A DNA stretch of 64,000 nt from Tetmemena sp. SeJ-2015. Taxonomy: Eukaryota > Ciliophora > Spirotrichea > Sporadotrichida > Oxytrichidae. The stretch spans positions 62,001 to 126,000 of the forward strand of contig JAJKFJ010020788.1 of the NCBI GenBank assembly GCA_027382625.1, written 5' to 3'. The translations under genes were made by a program, and so were the position numbers. The notes under the pieces are model-generated. The model was not told where the DNA came from. It did no database searches and saw nothing but the letters and a program-made list of their open reading frames with translations. Position 1 is the first letter of the stretch. The number at the start of each line of letters is the position of its first letter. Positions 10,395 through 20,803 of this stretch are shown here, in pieces.

Positions 10395-11518
10395 ATGGAA
10401 AACTATTATTATCTTAAAAAATTAGAGGAAGAGAAAGAGGAGTAGGAAGAAGAAATTAGTCCGAAGTAGCTTTTGACTCTTTGGCAAAATGTAAATGAAG
10501 GATTTAGCAGCAGACCTGGGGAAATAGGGGAATACCATCTTGCTCTTGACTTCATCTTCAACTATTTAAAACTCTCTCCTGAATATTTTGACCACAAATA
10601 TGACCAGTACTTTTTCACAAATAACTGCCATGTGGAAATAAAAGGCAACTCAAGAGACAAACTTCATGATCATAAATTCTTAAGGCCAAGTAAATGCGCT
10701 AAATTTACTTTGAAAAGTGCTGTAGATAGTGAATTGATTCATGACTATGGAGATTATATGTACACTTTTCATGGCACCAAAGCAAGATTTGTTGAGAGCA
10801 TCATCCTTAATGGATTGAAGCGGCCAGGCACAAGATTAAAGAATGGATTGAAGGTGAAGAGCTTTAATTTACCAGAGTAGGATACCTACTAGCAAGAAAA
10901 CCTAGTCGAAATGGGTAAAGCTAAACTCGATCATATGGAGGAGCTAATAAACTAGTTAGGCTGCAGCTCGGTCATTAAAAATGCCATGCTCAGGAAAAGT
11001 CATAAACAAATGTTTATCTTCCTATATTAAAATTAAACAGCAAGAACTAATTGAGGAAATAGGGGATAGGGCTCATGCTGGAATTTACACAACTCTACTA
11101 CCAAGCTATGCCTCACTATATTCAGAAACTGTGAGCTATAAAGGCTTTTACTTTTAATGCATGTTTCAAACAAGAATTGATCCTGAATTTTCTGTGCCAA
11201 AGCCTATTCATGGCATCGCAACCAATACTAATACTTTCATTTGGAATTTTTAATACGATGATGGGAAGAGATGATTTGTATAGACTATACTAAGGACCGT
11301 TCGAGCCTAAAGATACCATATATTTCACAGAAGATGATACCAAACATATTATTATCAGCTTCTTAAGTTTTATCAAAGTGAAAGTTCAAGCCTTGCTTGT
11401 TAGAGTCTTGGTAAATGACCCATGGTGGGAAGAAGGAGAGTAAAAGCAGTGGCTAAATTTTCTATAAGAATTAGATAAATAAGAATATTTAGACAGCATA
11501 CTAAAGTCTTAATCATGA
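10395..11518 (+). CDS. PARP/ADP-ribosyltransferase-fold-like protein
   Basis: With two IESs removed the frame is exactly 360 codons from ATG 10395 to TGA 11516-11518. The N-terminus is acidic and Glu-rich. The middle shows YTFHGTKARFVESIILNGLK and then RAHAGIYTTLLPSYASLYS, which resemble the His-Gly-Thr and Gly-Ile-Tyr/Ser-Tyr motifs of the ADP-ribosyltransferase (PARP) fold. The C-terminal part (EPKDTIYFTEDDTKHIIIS, then LVRVLVNDPWWEEGE) is not recognised. The assignment rests on motif resemblance only; the third catalytic residue is not certain, so activity is open. It lies 147 bp after the transporter on the same strand. Confidence 0.5.
11009..11039 (+). other. IES, pointer AAACA (PARP-like)
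   Basis: Repeats are at 11004-11008 and 11035-11039. Removing 31 bp joins LRKSHK to QQELIEEIGDRAHAGIYTT. Confidence 0.85.
11263..11275 (+). other. Very short IES (13 bp), pointer GATGAT (PARP-like)
   Basis: Repeats are at 11257-11262 and 11270-11275. Removing 13 bp joins WNFQYDD to LYRLYQGPFEP and makes the gene length divisible by three. Confidence 0.75.
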
Positions 11519-11621
11519 ATTTAATTGACTTGTAAAAATTAAAAAAATGACTCTACCTTTTTAAAAAGTCATGAAATTGAAATCAAAAGCAAACCTAAAT
11601 TCTCATTTATAAATAGAGTAA

Positions 11622-14600
11622 TCAAAAATATCTGCTCTTCCTGATATTTGACATTCCCAACTCTATTGTTTCATCAGCATTTTCATCTTCTGCTTCTGGG
11701 AAGTTTACATTTCCATATCCCTATGTAGGTCTGAAATTTAAGTTCTCATCAGCAGTTTTTAAATGATTGCGTTCTTTGAAGTTAGATTATTCTCCAACTA
11801 CATTAGATTCTTTTGATCCCATACTGAGTTATAATATAATTGAATTAAACAAAACTGTAAATTGAGTTTAGTAATTGGATCAACTATCTTATTCAGAATA
11901 GTCCTCGATGTCTTAATTGTTGGAGCATCTTATGCCACTCTACTTCTGTTGCTACTCTCTAGCTTTGAGTCTTTGATACTTAAGTTGAGATTATTGCCTT
12001 CTTTGGACTATTTTACGAGCTCTTATAATACTTCTAATTCATCTATTCTCATTATTTTTAATTAAAAGATAAAATTATTTGCAAGGGGAATCAAATTCTC
12101 TTGACTGATTTTCATCGATGGCTGCTTTGTTCTTGGATAATTTTCATTCTTTTCTAAGACTATGCTGGTAGGATTCTCAGTGTTAGTTTCTGAGTTTGAA
12201 ATGACTGCGGATCCTGTGCTACCTACTAACAGTAGTCTGTTCAAGTTATTTCCCTTCCCTCCTGATTTAAATTAACTAGCTCCTGTCGCATTTTTGTTAT
12301 GGCTGCCTATTTATGCAACTTACTTCTCGATATTGTGAGCTAGATTATTTAAACTTCAGAGATATTCTCTTAACTTTTACTTTTAATTTAGATGAGTGGA
12401 TTAATTCTTGATTAGATTGGGAGACACAATCTAAGGCCTAAAGCTAGATCTCTAACTATTCAGGAATCTAGTTTCAGCCGCTTGCTCACTCTACTAATTT
12501 AGATAAAACATAAAGTATAAATTTTAGAAGAGGGTGTAGTTAGGCATGACATCGCTACTTCCGTTTTATTCTTGAGTTCTTTATTGTAACACACTTTAGT
12601 TCACACTAATCTTTAAACAATTTATAAAAATTTTAATTTATATTTCAAGTAACCATTTCTAATTAGAAAATTAAAAACTAATAAGATAGCATCTTAAAAC
12701 AATGAGGCTTATATATTTTAATTTAAATCCATTTTAATTTTTTAAAAATGATTTTGGTATAATCTAACTTTGTCTCTTCATATAGTTTTGTAGGTTTGAC
12801 TAATTTAAAATATCTTGAAGTGACTTTTCCACTCCTGGAGAGGGAGAGGTCATTACTGCAGTTATCTAATGCTTATAAATTTTAATCTTGGATTATTAAA
12901 TACTTTTTAAAAATACTTATTATCGTTTCTGTTGTTGAAATTTCTGATGACATTTGAAAAAGTCTTGCTATTGATTTAAGGGCTCGTTGCATCTATGGAT
13001 GTATCCAGTTGAACAATTTTGAAATCATAAAATATCATGCGCCTCTAAATATCTTAATATCTATTCATTTAGATTAGGCTTGTTAATGGACATTTATTTG
13101 GCAAAATTGATCCTTGAGGATTCTTTGAGCAAGGACTCATCCCCTGTCTGGAAGATATAGTTTGATGGGGAATCTGCTCTTGAACTATCATTATGCTTCT
13201 GCTTCTTAGCAGCGCCAATCTAAATATCAATCATCTGCTTCTTTATAGCGTTGCTTTAGTCCATCTCCTTATCTTGACTCTGCTTTGGGAAAATGTGAGA
13301 GTAAGACTCTTTAGAACCCAACTCAAATCCAATTATAAGAAGTAAATAGTGAAATATTAAACCCATCTGCACTATAGAAATCTTCTTTCCAGGAAGCTTG
13401 GTTTTTCTCTCTTTGGGTTGCTTGTCAATATTTATGAATGGTTCTTCTTACTTTGGTCTGTTAGACTACTAACTTGCCTTCCTAACTTTAAAGTGTTGTT
13501 ACGAGTTCAAGTTTAAAATGTTTGCAGCCCTGCTCTAGTTTTGAGAATTAAGCCTAAAATTGCCCAACTAAAATTCACCTTAAGAGGTTTTCACTCCTAA
13601 GTCTGCATTCAATTGAGAATCACGCCTTCTCTGAAGATGGAAAGTCTTTGATAGTGCCTAATAGTTAGAATTCCTGCTCGGACTTGGCTAAGATGAGTTT
13701 TGTTAATCTGAGTTTATATGAGTTGGGTTCTTAGCTTTGTAATTTATCTCGTTTTTTATTGCAGTTTAGTTAAGTTTTGCTTTCGCTAAAGTCTCTTGGG
13801 ATGCAAGGTTTAGATTACGATTACCAACTTTTTTATAGAAGCTTTTTAGCAGCTTTGATTATTAGGAGCTAAATATAGAGAGAAATATATGAAAAAGTGT
13901 TTTAGTTAGCTCATTTATTCCTTTTAAACTTGGAGCTATGACTGACTTTAAGCATCTTCCTCATCGTCAATGTTTTCCTGTTTATAGGCTATATTAGCTA
14001 CTTTTGATCTTATCTACTGGAGCTTTAACCTAAAAAGTTGAATGTTACTTATATAAATATTTGTAAATAATCATCATAAGAGTTACTATGAGTTGCTCTA
14101 AAGGATTAGTTTTGCTTGAATATACTTCCTACAGGGGAAACTGCATGAGACTTAACAAAAGACTCTGGCTGTATTTCATTCCTTATCAGCAGCTTTAAAT
14201 CTTCTCTCTTCTCCACTCTTTCGCTCGAGTGCCTTTAAGCTTCACTCTTTCTATTTTGTGCTTCATCTTTATGAGTATTAGCTTTAGAGATGTTCTTCGC
14301 ATTTACTTTCTATTTCTAATTTTGAATAGAGGATATCCCCTGAGTATACATTTCCTTGTTAAGGTAGAAATTGTCACTGGTCTCAATGAATATCTTTCTC
14401 TCCTTAGTTTATTAGAGAAGATTGAAGACCTTTTTAATTGGCTGCTAACTTTTTAAATCAGAGTTTACTATCTTGACATCTATCAATGAAGGAGACTGAT
14501 TCCTTACTGAGTCATATTTGAAAACTTCCTTCATCTGGCTAAACTCTGAGTGCTAATCCATTTTAAAATTGGTTAGTTAGGATCTTATGGAGTTGAGTTC

Positions 14601-17121
14601 ATCTATTTTATCTTCCAAAGCATTCGGAGTAATAATCATAATGGCATTAGTTTCTTCATTTTAGTTTCCTTGGAGTTTGTCACTCATTTAGGATTTAAAT
14701 ATACATATTTAAGGATTATGCAAATCTCTGCTTCTAGAATTTAGTTCATAAAATAAAGTCTATCTTTTTATAAGTTCGAGCTAAATCTTCTCTTTAGATT
14801 TTCTATCTTGTCTACAAAGGGTTTGCAGAATAAATCATTCGGTTTTAGCTTTGGATGATCTATGACGATCTTTCATTCATGGTTACGGGAAAATCCTAGA
14901 CCTTGCTAGTCGGGCTTTAATAAAATAAGCTTAAGGGTTGGGAAAATTATTTGCTCTGATTATCCTGATGTTGACCTCTTTACTCTAATTATTGAAACTT
15001 ACTATATTTGATCTATTGATTACTGCTCTCTTACATATTTTTCATGTCTCGAATTATATCCTCTGCTTTATAGAAGGACTTTTTTGGAGAAGTTAAAAAG
15101 TTTTTCAAAAGGGATTCTTTAACTTTGAAGTCCATATTATCCAGACTAGCTCTCACTTTTGAGAAGGAATAGAAAGATATAGATTTATAACATTTATAAA
15201 AAGAATCCTGGACTTGAGTTTTTTAAGTAGTTGGATTACCTGGAGTCCTTGGCATATTAGGATTTTAGTTCTAGCTTAAATCATTGTTTGAACCACTTTC
15301 TTTTTTCAGCTCGAAGCTATTCATGTTGGACACTTTCTGAGATAAAAACCTTTATCTCTGGCTGTTTCTCTGATTTTTGAGTTAATGATACGCGATCAAC
15401 TACTGAGCATGTGTTGAATTAGTCTCCACTTTAATGAGCTTTATCTTCTGTGCTTTGATTAATTGTGTACTGTTTTTTGACACTCTTGAAGTGGTCTACT
15501 CTGAAAGTCTTTTTTTCATGAAATTCAATTAGTTTGTGATAAGGTTGCTTCCAACTTTCCCACTATAAACTACCTTTTAAAGGTTGTTGCTCAGCATTTT
15601 CATTCTCTAAGTTGCAAAAGAAAACTCAAAATTTGGTTGGCCTTAAGATTCTGCTTTGCCAGAGCCAAAAGAGAGGTGCTTGAATTCATTTAAGAGATTG
15701 CTATTATGGTTTAGATTATTCTAATAAGCCCCTGATTAAAAAAATATCATAAAGTGTTTGCAATAAATGATTGAGTTTGACTATTATTTATGGAAAATTT
15801 TGAAGGTGCACCACCACTTGACATCTTTCGATCTCTTAGAAATCTCATAGTATTTTCATGTATCATTTTTGTTTTGAAGGAAATTGAGAGTAGATATGTT
15901 ATTAAACAATGGATTAGATTATCTCAATTCATCCGATATGGGAGAGTTAAGTATACCCATAACTTATAATAAATTCCAATTTTAAACTGCAGTTTCTTGA
16001 AGCTCTGAACTGCCCTTACTCTTGCTATGGTTATGGCGAGTCCTATAGAACAAGCTATGAATGTAAGCATCGTTAATATGGTCACTATCGCCTAATTTAC
16101 CTCCTTGTTTTAAGTTTCCAATAAGATCAGTTTCTTCTTAATCTTGAGCCTGAATCGCATCTTGATAATTCAACGGTGATTACTTTGTCTCGATGTGACT
16201 AATGTTTAAAGTATCCTCAGTTATATCTCGGAAGCCCTAATTCTCTTCAAAGGCAGATTTATCTTTATCAGATACAACTCTTTACTTTTAGTTAGAATCT
16301 ATATGCTCTTCTTTTTCAGAGATCTCAAATGTGTTCTATCCCTCTTCTGACAATAACTAATAGGACTATTCTCAACCCTCAAATAGTTCTATGGTTACAA
16401 TATTTATTGTTGTTGTTATTGTGTATTTTAGTAATTTTTTCTTGAAGATTTTAGGGCAGGCTCTAATTTGAGTTATCTCGGCTGCAAGTAAAAGTAAGGA
16501 TTTGTCTTATTAAACTAATTAAATATCTCTACAACTATAATGTGAAATCTTCTTCTTCTTAGAGTTATGCCTTGAGGATTTTTAATTTTAGGTTGGAGAT
16601 TTGAGCTAATCTTGGTTTCTCTTTTATTGTAAATCATCGTCATCATCCGAGTGACTGTGAAGAGCAAACATTTGGTTGGAATGAGATCCCTCCCCACCCC
16701 CATCATACATGTCTTGATCTGAATCTCTTTTATTCTTAAACTAGCTTAAAACAATGAATTAAGCATCATTTTATTTAATTTAGCTTGCGTTATGCGTCTT
16801 TTGTTAGGCATTTTCCCTTTCTGTACTATTAACGTTCTAACTGTATCGATTCTAGCCGTGTAACAGCGACAAATCCCTTGGGGAAGAAGTTTGCATTGAC
16901 TAGTCATTTTTATTAGTTTAAATAGTGTATTCTTCTCTGCTCCCTAGCATTCCCCTCCTAGATAAATAATGCACACATACTTTTATATTCATGTATTTTA
17001 TATTAGATGCTTGAATCATAACTGAGTTTGTGAGGATCTTCTTATACGCAAAGTTCTTGCCTTGTGCGTTTATCTTGCTCTAACTTTTTTCAGTTAGTTT
17101 AGACTGCGCTCTCTTACTCAT
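11622..17121 (-). CDS. Very large Gln/Ser/Asn-rich protein, unknown function
   Basis: The strand is coding in character from ATG 17119-17121 (MSKRAQSKLTEKSQSKINAQ) to TGA at 11622-11624 (ending MSNIRKSRYF). The frame shifts repeatedly at AT-rich breaks, so many IESs are present; two are resolved (pointers AACTCA and ATC). The longest clean stretch, about 330 codons from 15740 to 14750, is polar, rich in Gln, Ser and Asn, and has no recognisable fold (for example LSQNQNPNMPRTPGNPTTQ). An Asp- and Glu-containing N-terminal region has DQDMYDGGGEGSHSNQMF. It is probably an intrinsically disordered protein. Whether this is one gene or two adjacent ones cannot be decided without the somatic sequence. 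A short plus-strand frame at 15790-16005 competes there. Confidence 0.55.
11831..11868 (-). other. IES, pointer AACTCA
   Basis: Plus-strand copies TGAGTT are at 11825-11830 and 11863-11868. Removing 38 bp joins VDPITKL to SMGSKESNVVGEQS in frame. Confidence 0.8.
12346..12363 (-). other. Possible 18-bp IES, pointer ATC
   Basis: Plus-strand GAT copies are at 12343-12345 and 12361-12363. Removal takes out an in-frame TGA and joins KLREYL to AHNIEKQ. The short pointer makes this tentative. Confidence 0.5.
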
Positions 17122-17337
17122 TATTATTTAATCTTTTAATTTATCTTTGAGCGGAGGAGGATAAGCTGCTGCTATTGTTAATCTCATTTAAGCTATATAT
17201 TTGAAGAGGATAAAAGAATTATAATAGCTTTTCTCTTTATTGAGGTTAACAAATCAGCATATACATAAATATTTGTGAGAATAGAAAGTTTATAGAAAAG
17301 ATATTCTTAAATAACATTTGACAGTAGCCATTTGTAT

Positions 17338-20300
17338 TCAGTAGTAAGCTGCTGCAGCCCCTCCAGCTGCTGCTACCCCCGGACCAACAAGTCCTCCTCC
17401 AGTAATGGTTGCTAAGAACTTATTGAAGTCCATGTTGTAATTAGGGTTTAGATTGTCTACTACAAGCATGGTCCTTAGGGTGGCTTCGCTCTCTGGATCG
17501 CCTTCAACGAGCACCTTAATTTCAACGTAGGGTTGTCTTTGATACCTGAATTGAGTCACTAAACTATACAGAGAGTTCAGATATGGTTAGGTCTCGTAGC
17601 CTGCAAAGATCAATCATTCAAAACTAAATATAGATTTCGTCCTCTGAGATATTACGATCTATGTGATTTACGTCCTCAACCTTGAAAATTGCAGAGATGA
17701 AGAAGGGATCGCACATGCGACCCACATATAGATAGATAGCGAAGCCGTTGAAGCAAAGGTACAGATTCTCAGTACTAATGGAAGCTCTATCTAAATTTTC
17801 GAGGGCAGGGAATGCTTCGGTCAAGTTTTAATCTGCGATGTTTACTATCTGAGGGTTGAAAAGTGGAAGTGTCTCCTCTGGACTTATAATTTTTACCTAG
17901 CAATATTAAATTGGACTCATGTGATTGACTGAGAAGCGCAAATAATTGAGATAGTCAAGAAAATCGTTTGCTAGTATTTGTCTTGAGGGACACATGAATG
18001 GAGACTTAATAAATGAATAATAAAGAGAATAGACTTTAGGAGTCCCAAGACATAGAGCACTAGATAAAGTTAGAGAATAATTATAATTAGCTATAAAGTA
18101 GCACCTAAGTTTATTGCAAGTTGTCGGGAAGTTGTTGCTTGATAGTTTGCTAAGACTTCTGCATAGATCTGCACAATTTGGTAAGGTGCATCTCAACTAG
18201 TCCTCTGCTCACTTGGAAATTCAAACTTGTTTGCATCTAAATAAGAAGTTAATCATTTTATCTAAATCCTTACTGAATTGAGAGCGAATCTCGCATAGTA
18301 GTGAGTCAAAGCATTTATGTCTAAATTTTCAAAGGGAAGGTGCTTCATATTAGTAAGAGGAACTGCAAAGTTATGCACTCTGATTCTTCTTTCTCCTTCT
18401 GAAGTAGAGAAGAGTAAAGCACTTTGAATATAGACATGCGAGCTATCTCTTCTTGCAAGCCTATTTGGATCTTCATTAAACACATCAGTTTTCTCTATTT
18501 CGTATACGAATACTTTATCTGCATCTAGTGCTGGACAGAGAATTATATTACCAAAAAAGATTAGTTGAGAATCAAATCTGCTGTCTTTGCTTTTATCTGA
18601 ATGTTTCCAAATGATCTAACTTGATTGAATCCAGCTGACACTCTGATTCTAAACACACCTTCCCAAGAAGTTCTTCTAGTCAGATTATGATAGAGCTCGT
18701 TAGTAAATTTATTTCCCTGAGTGCGCTCTTGATAATCTTAGTAGTAATAGAGGTTGCCTGAGCTTTTACGAGCTATGTCGGAGAAAGTTTGCAGATTTTT
18801 GTACATATTCTTTGCATGAGTAAAGACGAACAAGTCCACTGACATATGCATATGCGCGAGATCAGATCCAGTATTGGCAAAGTAAGGATTTGTTGAGTTT
18901 ACCAAGTCTATTCTCTCAGCTGTATTAGGGAGCGTTTTAGGTGCAAGCACTGGATGTTTGATGACTGTTTGAGAAACTTAGAAGAAGATAATTTTCCCTC
19001 CAATTGAGTTTCCTACAAGGTTGGCAGCTTATAAAGCAGCCACGAAGCAGCTATCGACTGATGTATTTTTAGCGAAATAACTTGGAAGATTGTCAAGAAG
19101 GTTGATTACAAGATCGTAGCTATCACTCAGGTTCACTATCATATCTTCAGGCTGAGGAAGGAATATCTCAGTAACATCTGTGGTTACAAACATTTGTGGT
19201 TGCTTTAAAGTGGAACGAAGGTTGTAAAACTGTACGCTTGCATCATATGTTATGAAGCTTATGCGGGTCCTCTCTCCTCCAGGAAGAAGCTTATTTTCAA
19301 GCACATTTTTAATAGTTGATGCTGCTAGAGTTAGATATCCAGAGTCTATGGCTGGCTTGGAAACATCCAACACAAAAATGTAAGTAGGTGGCATGGGAGG
19401 TCTGCTCATATATTCATTACTGGCTATGAAATCTACACTTCCTTTTTATAATTCTGCTCTGTCCTCATAGTCTTGCCTCTAACTTTTTATAAAGGCAAAT
19501 ATCATATTGCAGTTTTATAGCTGTTTTTACTTTATAAAGTTATAATTAACCCATGGAGTTGAGCGGAGAGTAATAGTAGTTATCAGTGGGATTGATGTCA
19601 CCACATAAGTTGCAAATCCATTTCATTCCGTTCTCAATGAAGCGGACAAAAGGGTTGACGTATCCCCTGCAGTCTTTGCATCTTACAATTGGCTTTTGTC
19701 CAAATGATACTGAGGGTGTCTCTTCTCCCTATCATCATTAAAATTATAGATATAATACTTACAGAAGGTAAGTCTCCATATGGCTTAACAATTACTCCAA
19801 TAGGAATTTCCAGCTCTTTCTGCAGAGCATTAGAGTTAGGGATGCGTTCAGTCGTCACTCGCAGCAAAGATCTGTCAGAGTTAAATTCCTCTAATGATGA
19901 TACTGTCTGATTTCCGCTGCCATAGTGTTGAGTTTGAGCTTGCTGAACCTGTCCGCTGGGAGTGGATGTCTAGCCTTGAGAATACTACTAGGAATATCCG
20001 AATGGTGCCTTGGTAGTTGTCTGAGCTTAAGCCGCAGCCCCTGTATTTGAAAGATCCTAGTATTGTTGAGGCTAGTAAGCTCCTGCTGGATTTTAAGGTT
20101 ATTGGTAAAACAAAAAAATATGCTTTGGTACCCGTTGCTCGAATACTAAGTTGAATTTTAAAAGTCAAGATATTTTCTTACCTCGAAATCTTGACCCCCA
20201 TAATACTGCTCATCATATTGCTGATTCTGTTATTCATAGTACTGCTAGTTATAATTGACATCCTCAGCTGCCTAGCCATTGTAGTCATAGCCTTGATTAG

Positions 20301-20576
20301 ATGCAACCTGACCATCTCCATAACTATACTAATCAGGGGCCTGCTAAGATATCTCTTATCTTTATTGCTAAGGATATTGATTGCCTCCGAATTGAGAACT
20401 TGAAGCAGCAGCACCTCCTGAAGCTTTGCCCCCAGTGTAAATACTTAGAAACGCTCTTACAATTTGAGAAATAAATTTGATTTGTAAGGAGGTGGAGCCA
20501 TTTAGTTTTGCTGTTGGAAAGCCTGCTGACCTGCTTTGCCTTGTGCATTTACATTTCTTTAGTAGCTCATGCTCAT
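17338..20576 (-). CDS. SEC24: SEC24, COPII coat cargo-adaptor subunit
   Basis: SEC24 pairs with SEC23 in the inner COPII coat and selects cargo at endoplasmic reticulum exit sites. From ATG 20574-20576 (MSMSYQRNVNAQGKAGQQ) to TGA 17338-17340, removal of seven IESs and three introns (20146-20181, 19729-19762, 18237-18273) leaves exactly 965 codons. In order: a Gln/Tyr/Pro-rich N-terminus, the zinc finger (CKDC near 19680 and CNLCG near 19610), the trunk/vWA-like domain starting PPMPPTYIFVLDVSKPAID, the beta-barrel region with RIRVHNFAVP, the helical part with VSRGLVEMHLTKLC and LYVLGLLKSP, and the gelsolin-like C-terminus with YQRQPYVEIKVLVEGDPESE. Length is as in the family. The last residues are an unusual Gly/Ala-rich tail ending AAYY. 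Confidence 0.95.
17611..17635 (-). other. IES, pointer ATCT (SEC24)
   Basis: Plus-strand AGAT copies are at 17607-17610 and 17632-17635. Removing 25 bp joins ISEDEI to FAGYETQPYLNSLYS. Confidence 0.82.
18008..18036 (-). other. IES, pointer AAGTCT (SEC24)
   Basis: Plus-strand AGACTT copies are at 18002-18007 and 18031-18036. Removing 29 bp recreates the SEC24 motif VLGLLKSPFMCPSRQ. Confidence 0.9.
18061..18104 (-). other. IES, pointer GTGCT (SEC24)
   Basis: Plus-strand AGCAC copies are at 18056-18060 and 18100-18104. Removing 44 bp joins PDNLQQTQV to LYVLGLLK. Only about 30 bp of retained DNA separates it from the neighbouring IES. Confidence 0.88.
18544..18572 (-). other. IES, pointer ATTCTC (SEC24)
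   Basis: Plus-strand GAGAAT copies are at 18538-18543 and 18567-18572. Removing 29 bp joins AKTADLIL to CPALDADKVFVYEIE. Confidence 0.9.
19484..19550 (-). other. IES, pointer GTTA (SEC24)
   Basis: Plus-strand TAAC copies are at 19480-19483 and 19547-19550. Removing 67 bp joins YYYSPLNSMG to QRQDYEDRAELQKGSVDF, the usual SEC24 order. Confidence 0.88.
20108..20130 (-). other. IES, pointer TACCAA (SEC24)
   Basis: Plus-strand TTGGTA copies are at 20102-20107 and 20125-20130. Removing 23 bp joins SSNGYQ to QPQNPAGAYQPQQ. Confidence 0.85.
20452..20471 (-). other. IES, pointer TTTCT (SEC24)
   Basis: Plus-strand AGAAA copies are at 20447-20451 and 20467-20471. Removing 20 bp joins YKSNLFL to SIYTGGKASGG and fits the total codon count. 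Confidence 0.75.
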
Positions 20577-20803
20577 TATTAATTGCTTGCGAAATTTCCC
20601 ACTAATGTGTTTAGATTAAATTATAAGTTTTTCACACTCAACCCCTGTCAGCAAATTTTACTCAGTCAGATAAGAGATAGAGAGGATTTTGAAAACTTCA
20701 TTTCGGAGATAATAAGAGGCAAAAATTTTATAATTGGGCATAGATTTTAAGTTAACTTGGTGCGAGTAAATATAATAGCCAACTGGAATTTAAAAAGATA
20801 AAG

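Noticed and set aside
11862..12065. Plus-strand hydrophobic open frame resembling a membrane peptide
   Set aside because: The minus strand is coding here (VLQELVKQSKEGNNLNLS) and is joined in frame by an IES; the hydrophobic look is an antisense artefact.
15790..16005. Plus-strand gene starting MENFEGAPPLDIFRSLRNLI
   Set aside because: Isolated within a minus-strand coding region with competing minus-strand coding (SSGGAPSKFSINNS) over the same bases; not supported enough to list.
18030..18240. Alternative SEC24 frame with a Cys-rich segment (about 17906-18196)
   Set aside because: It reads through two IESs and lacks SEC24 motifs; excision gives VLYVLGLLKSPF, which matches the family.
20191..20403. 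Plus-strand Ile/Leu-rich frame
   Set aside because: It is antisense to the Gln/Tyr-rich N-terminus of SEC24.
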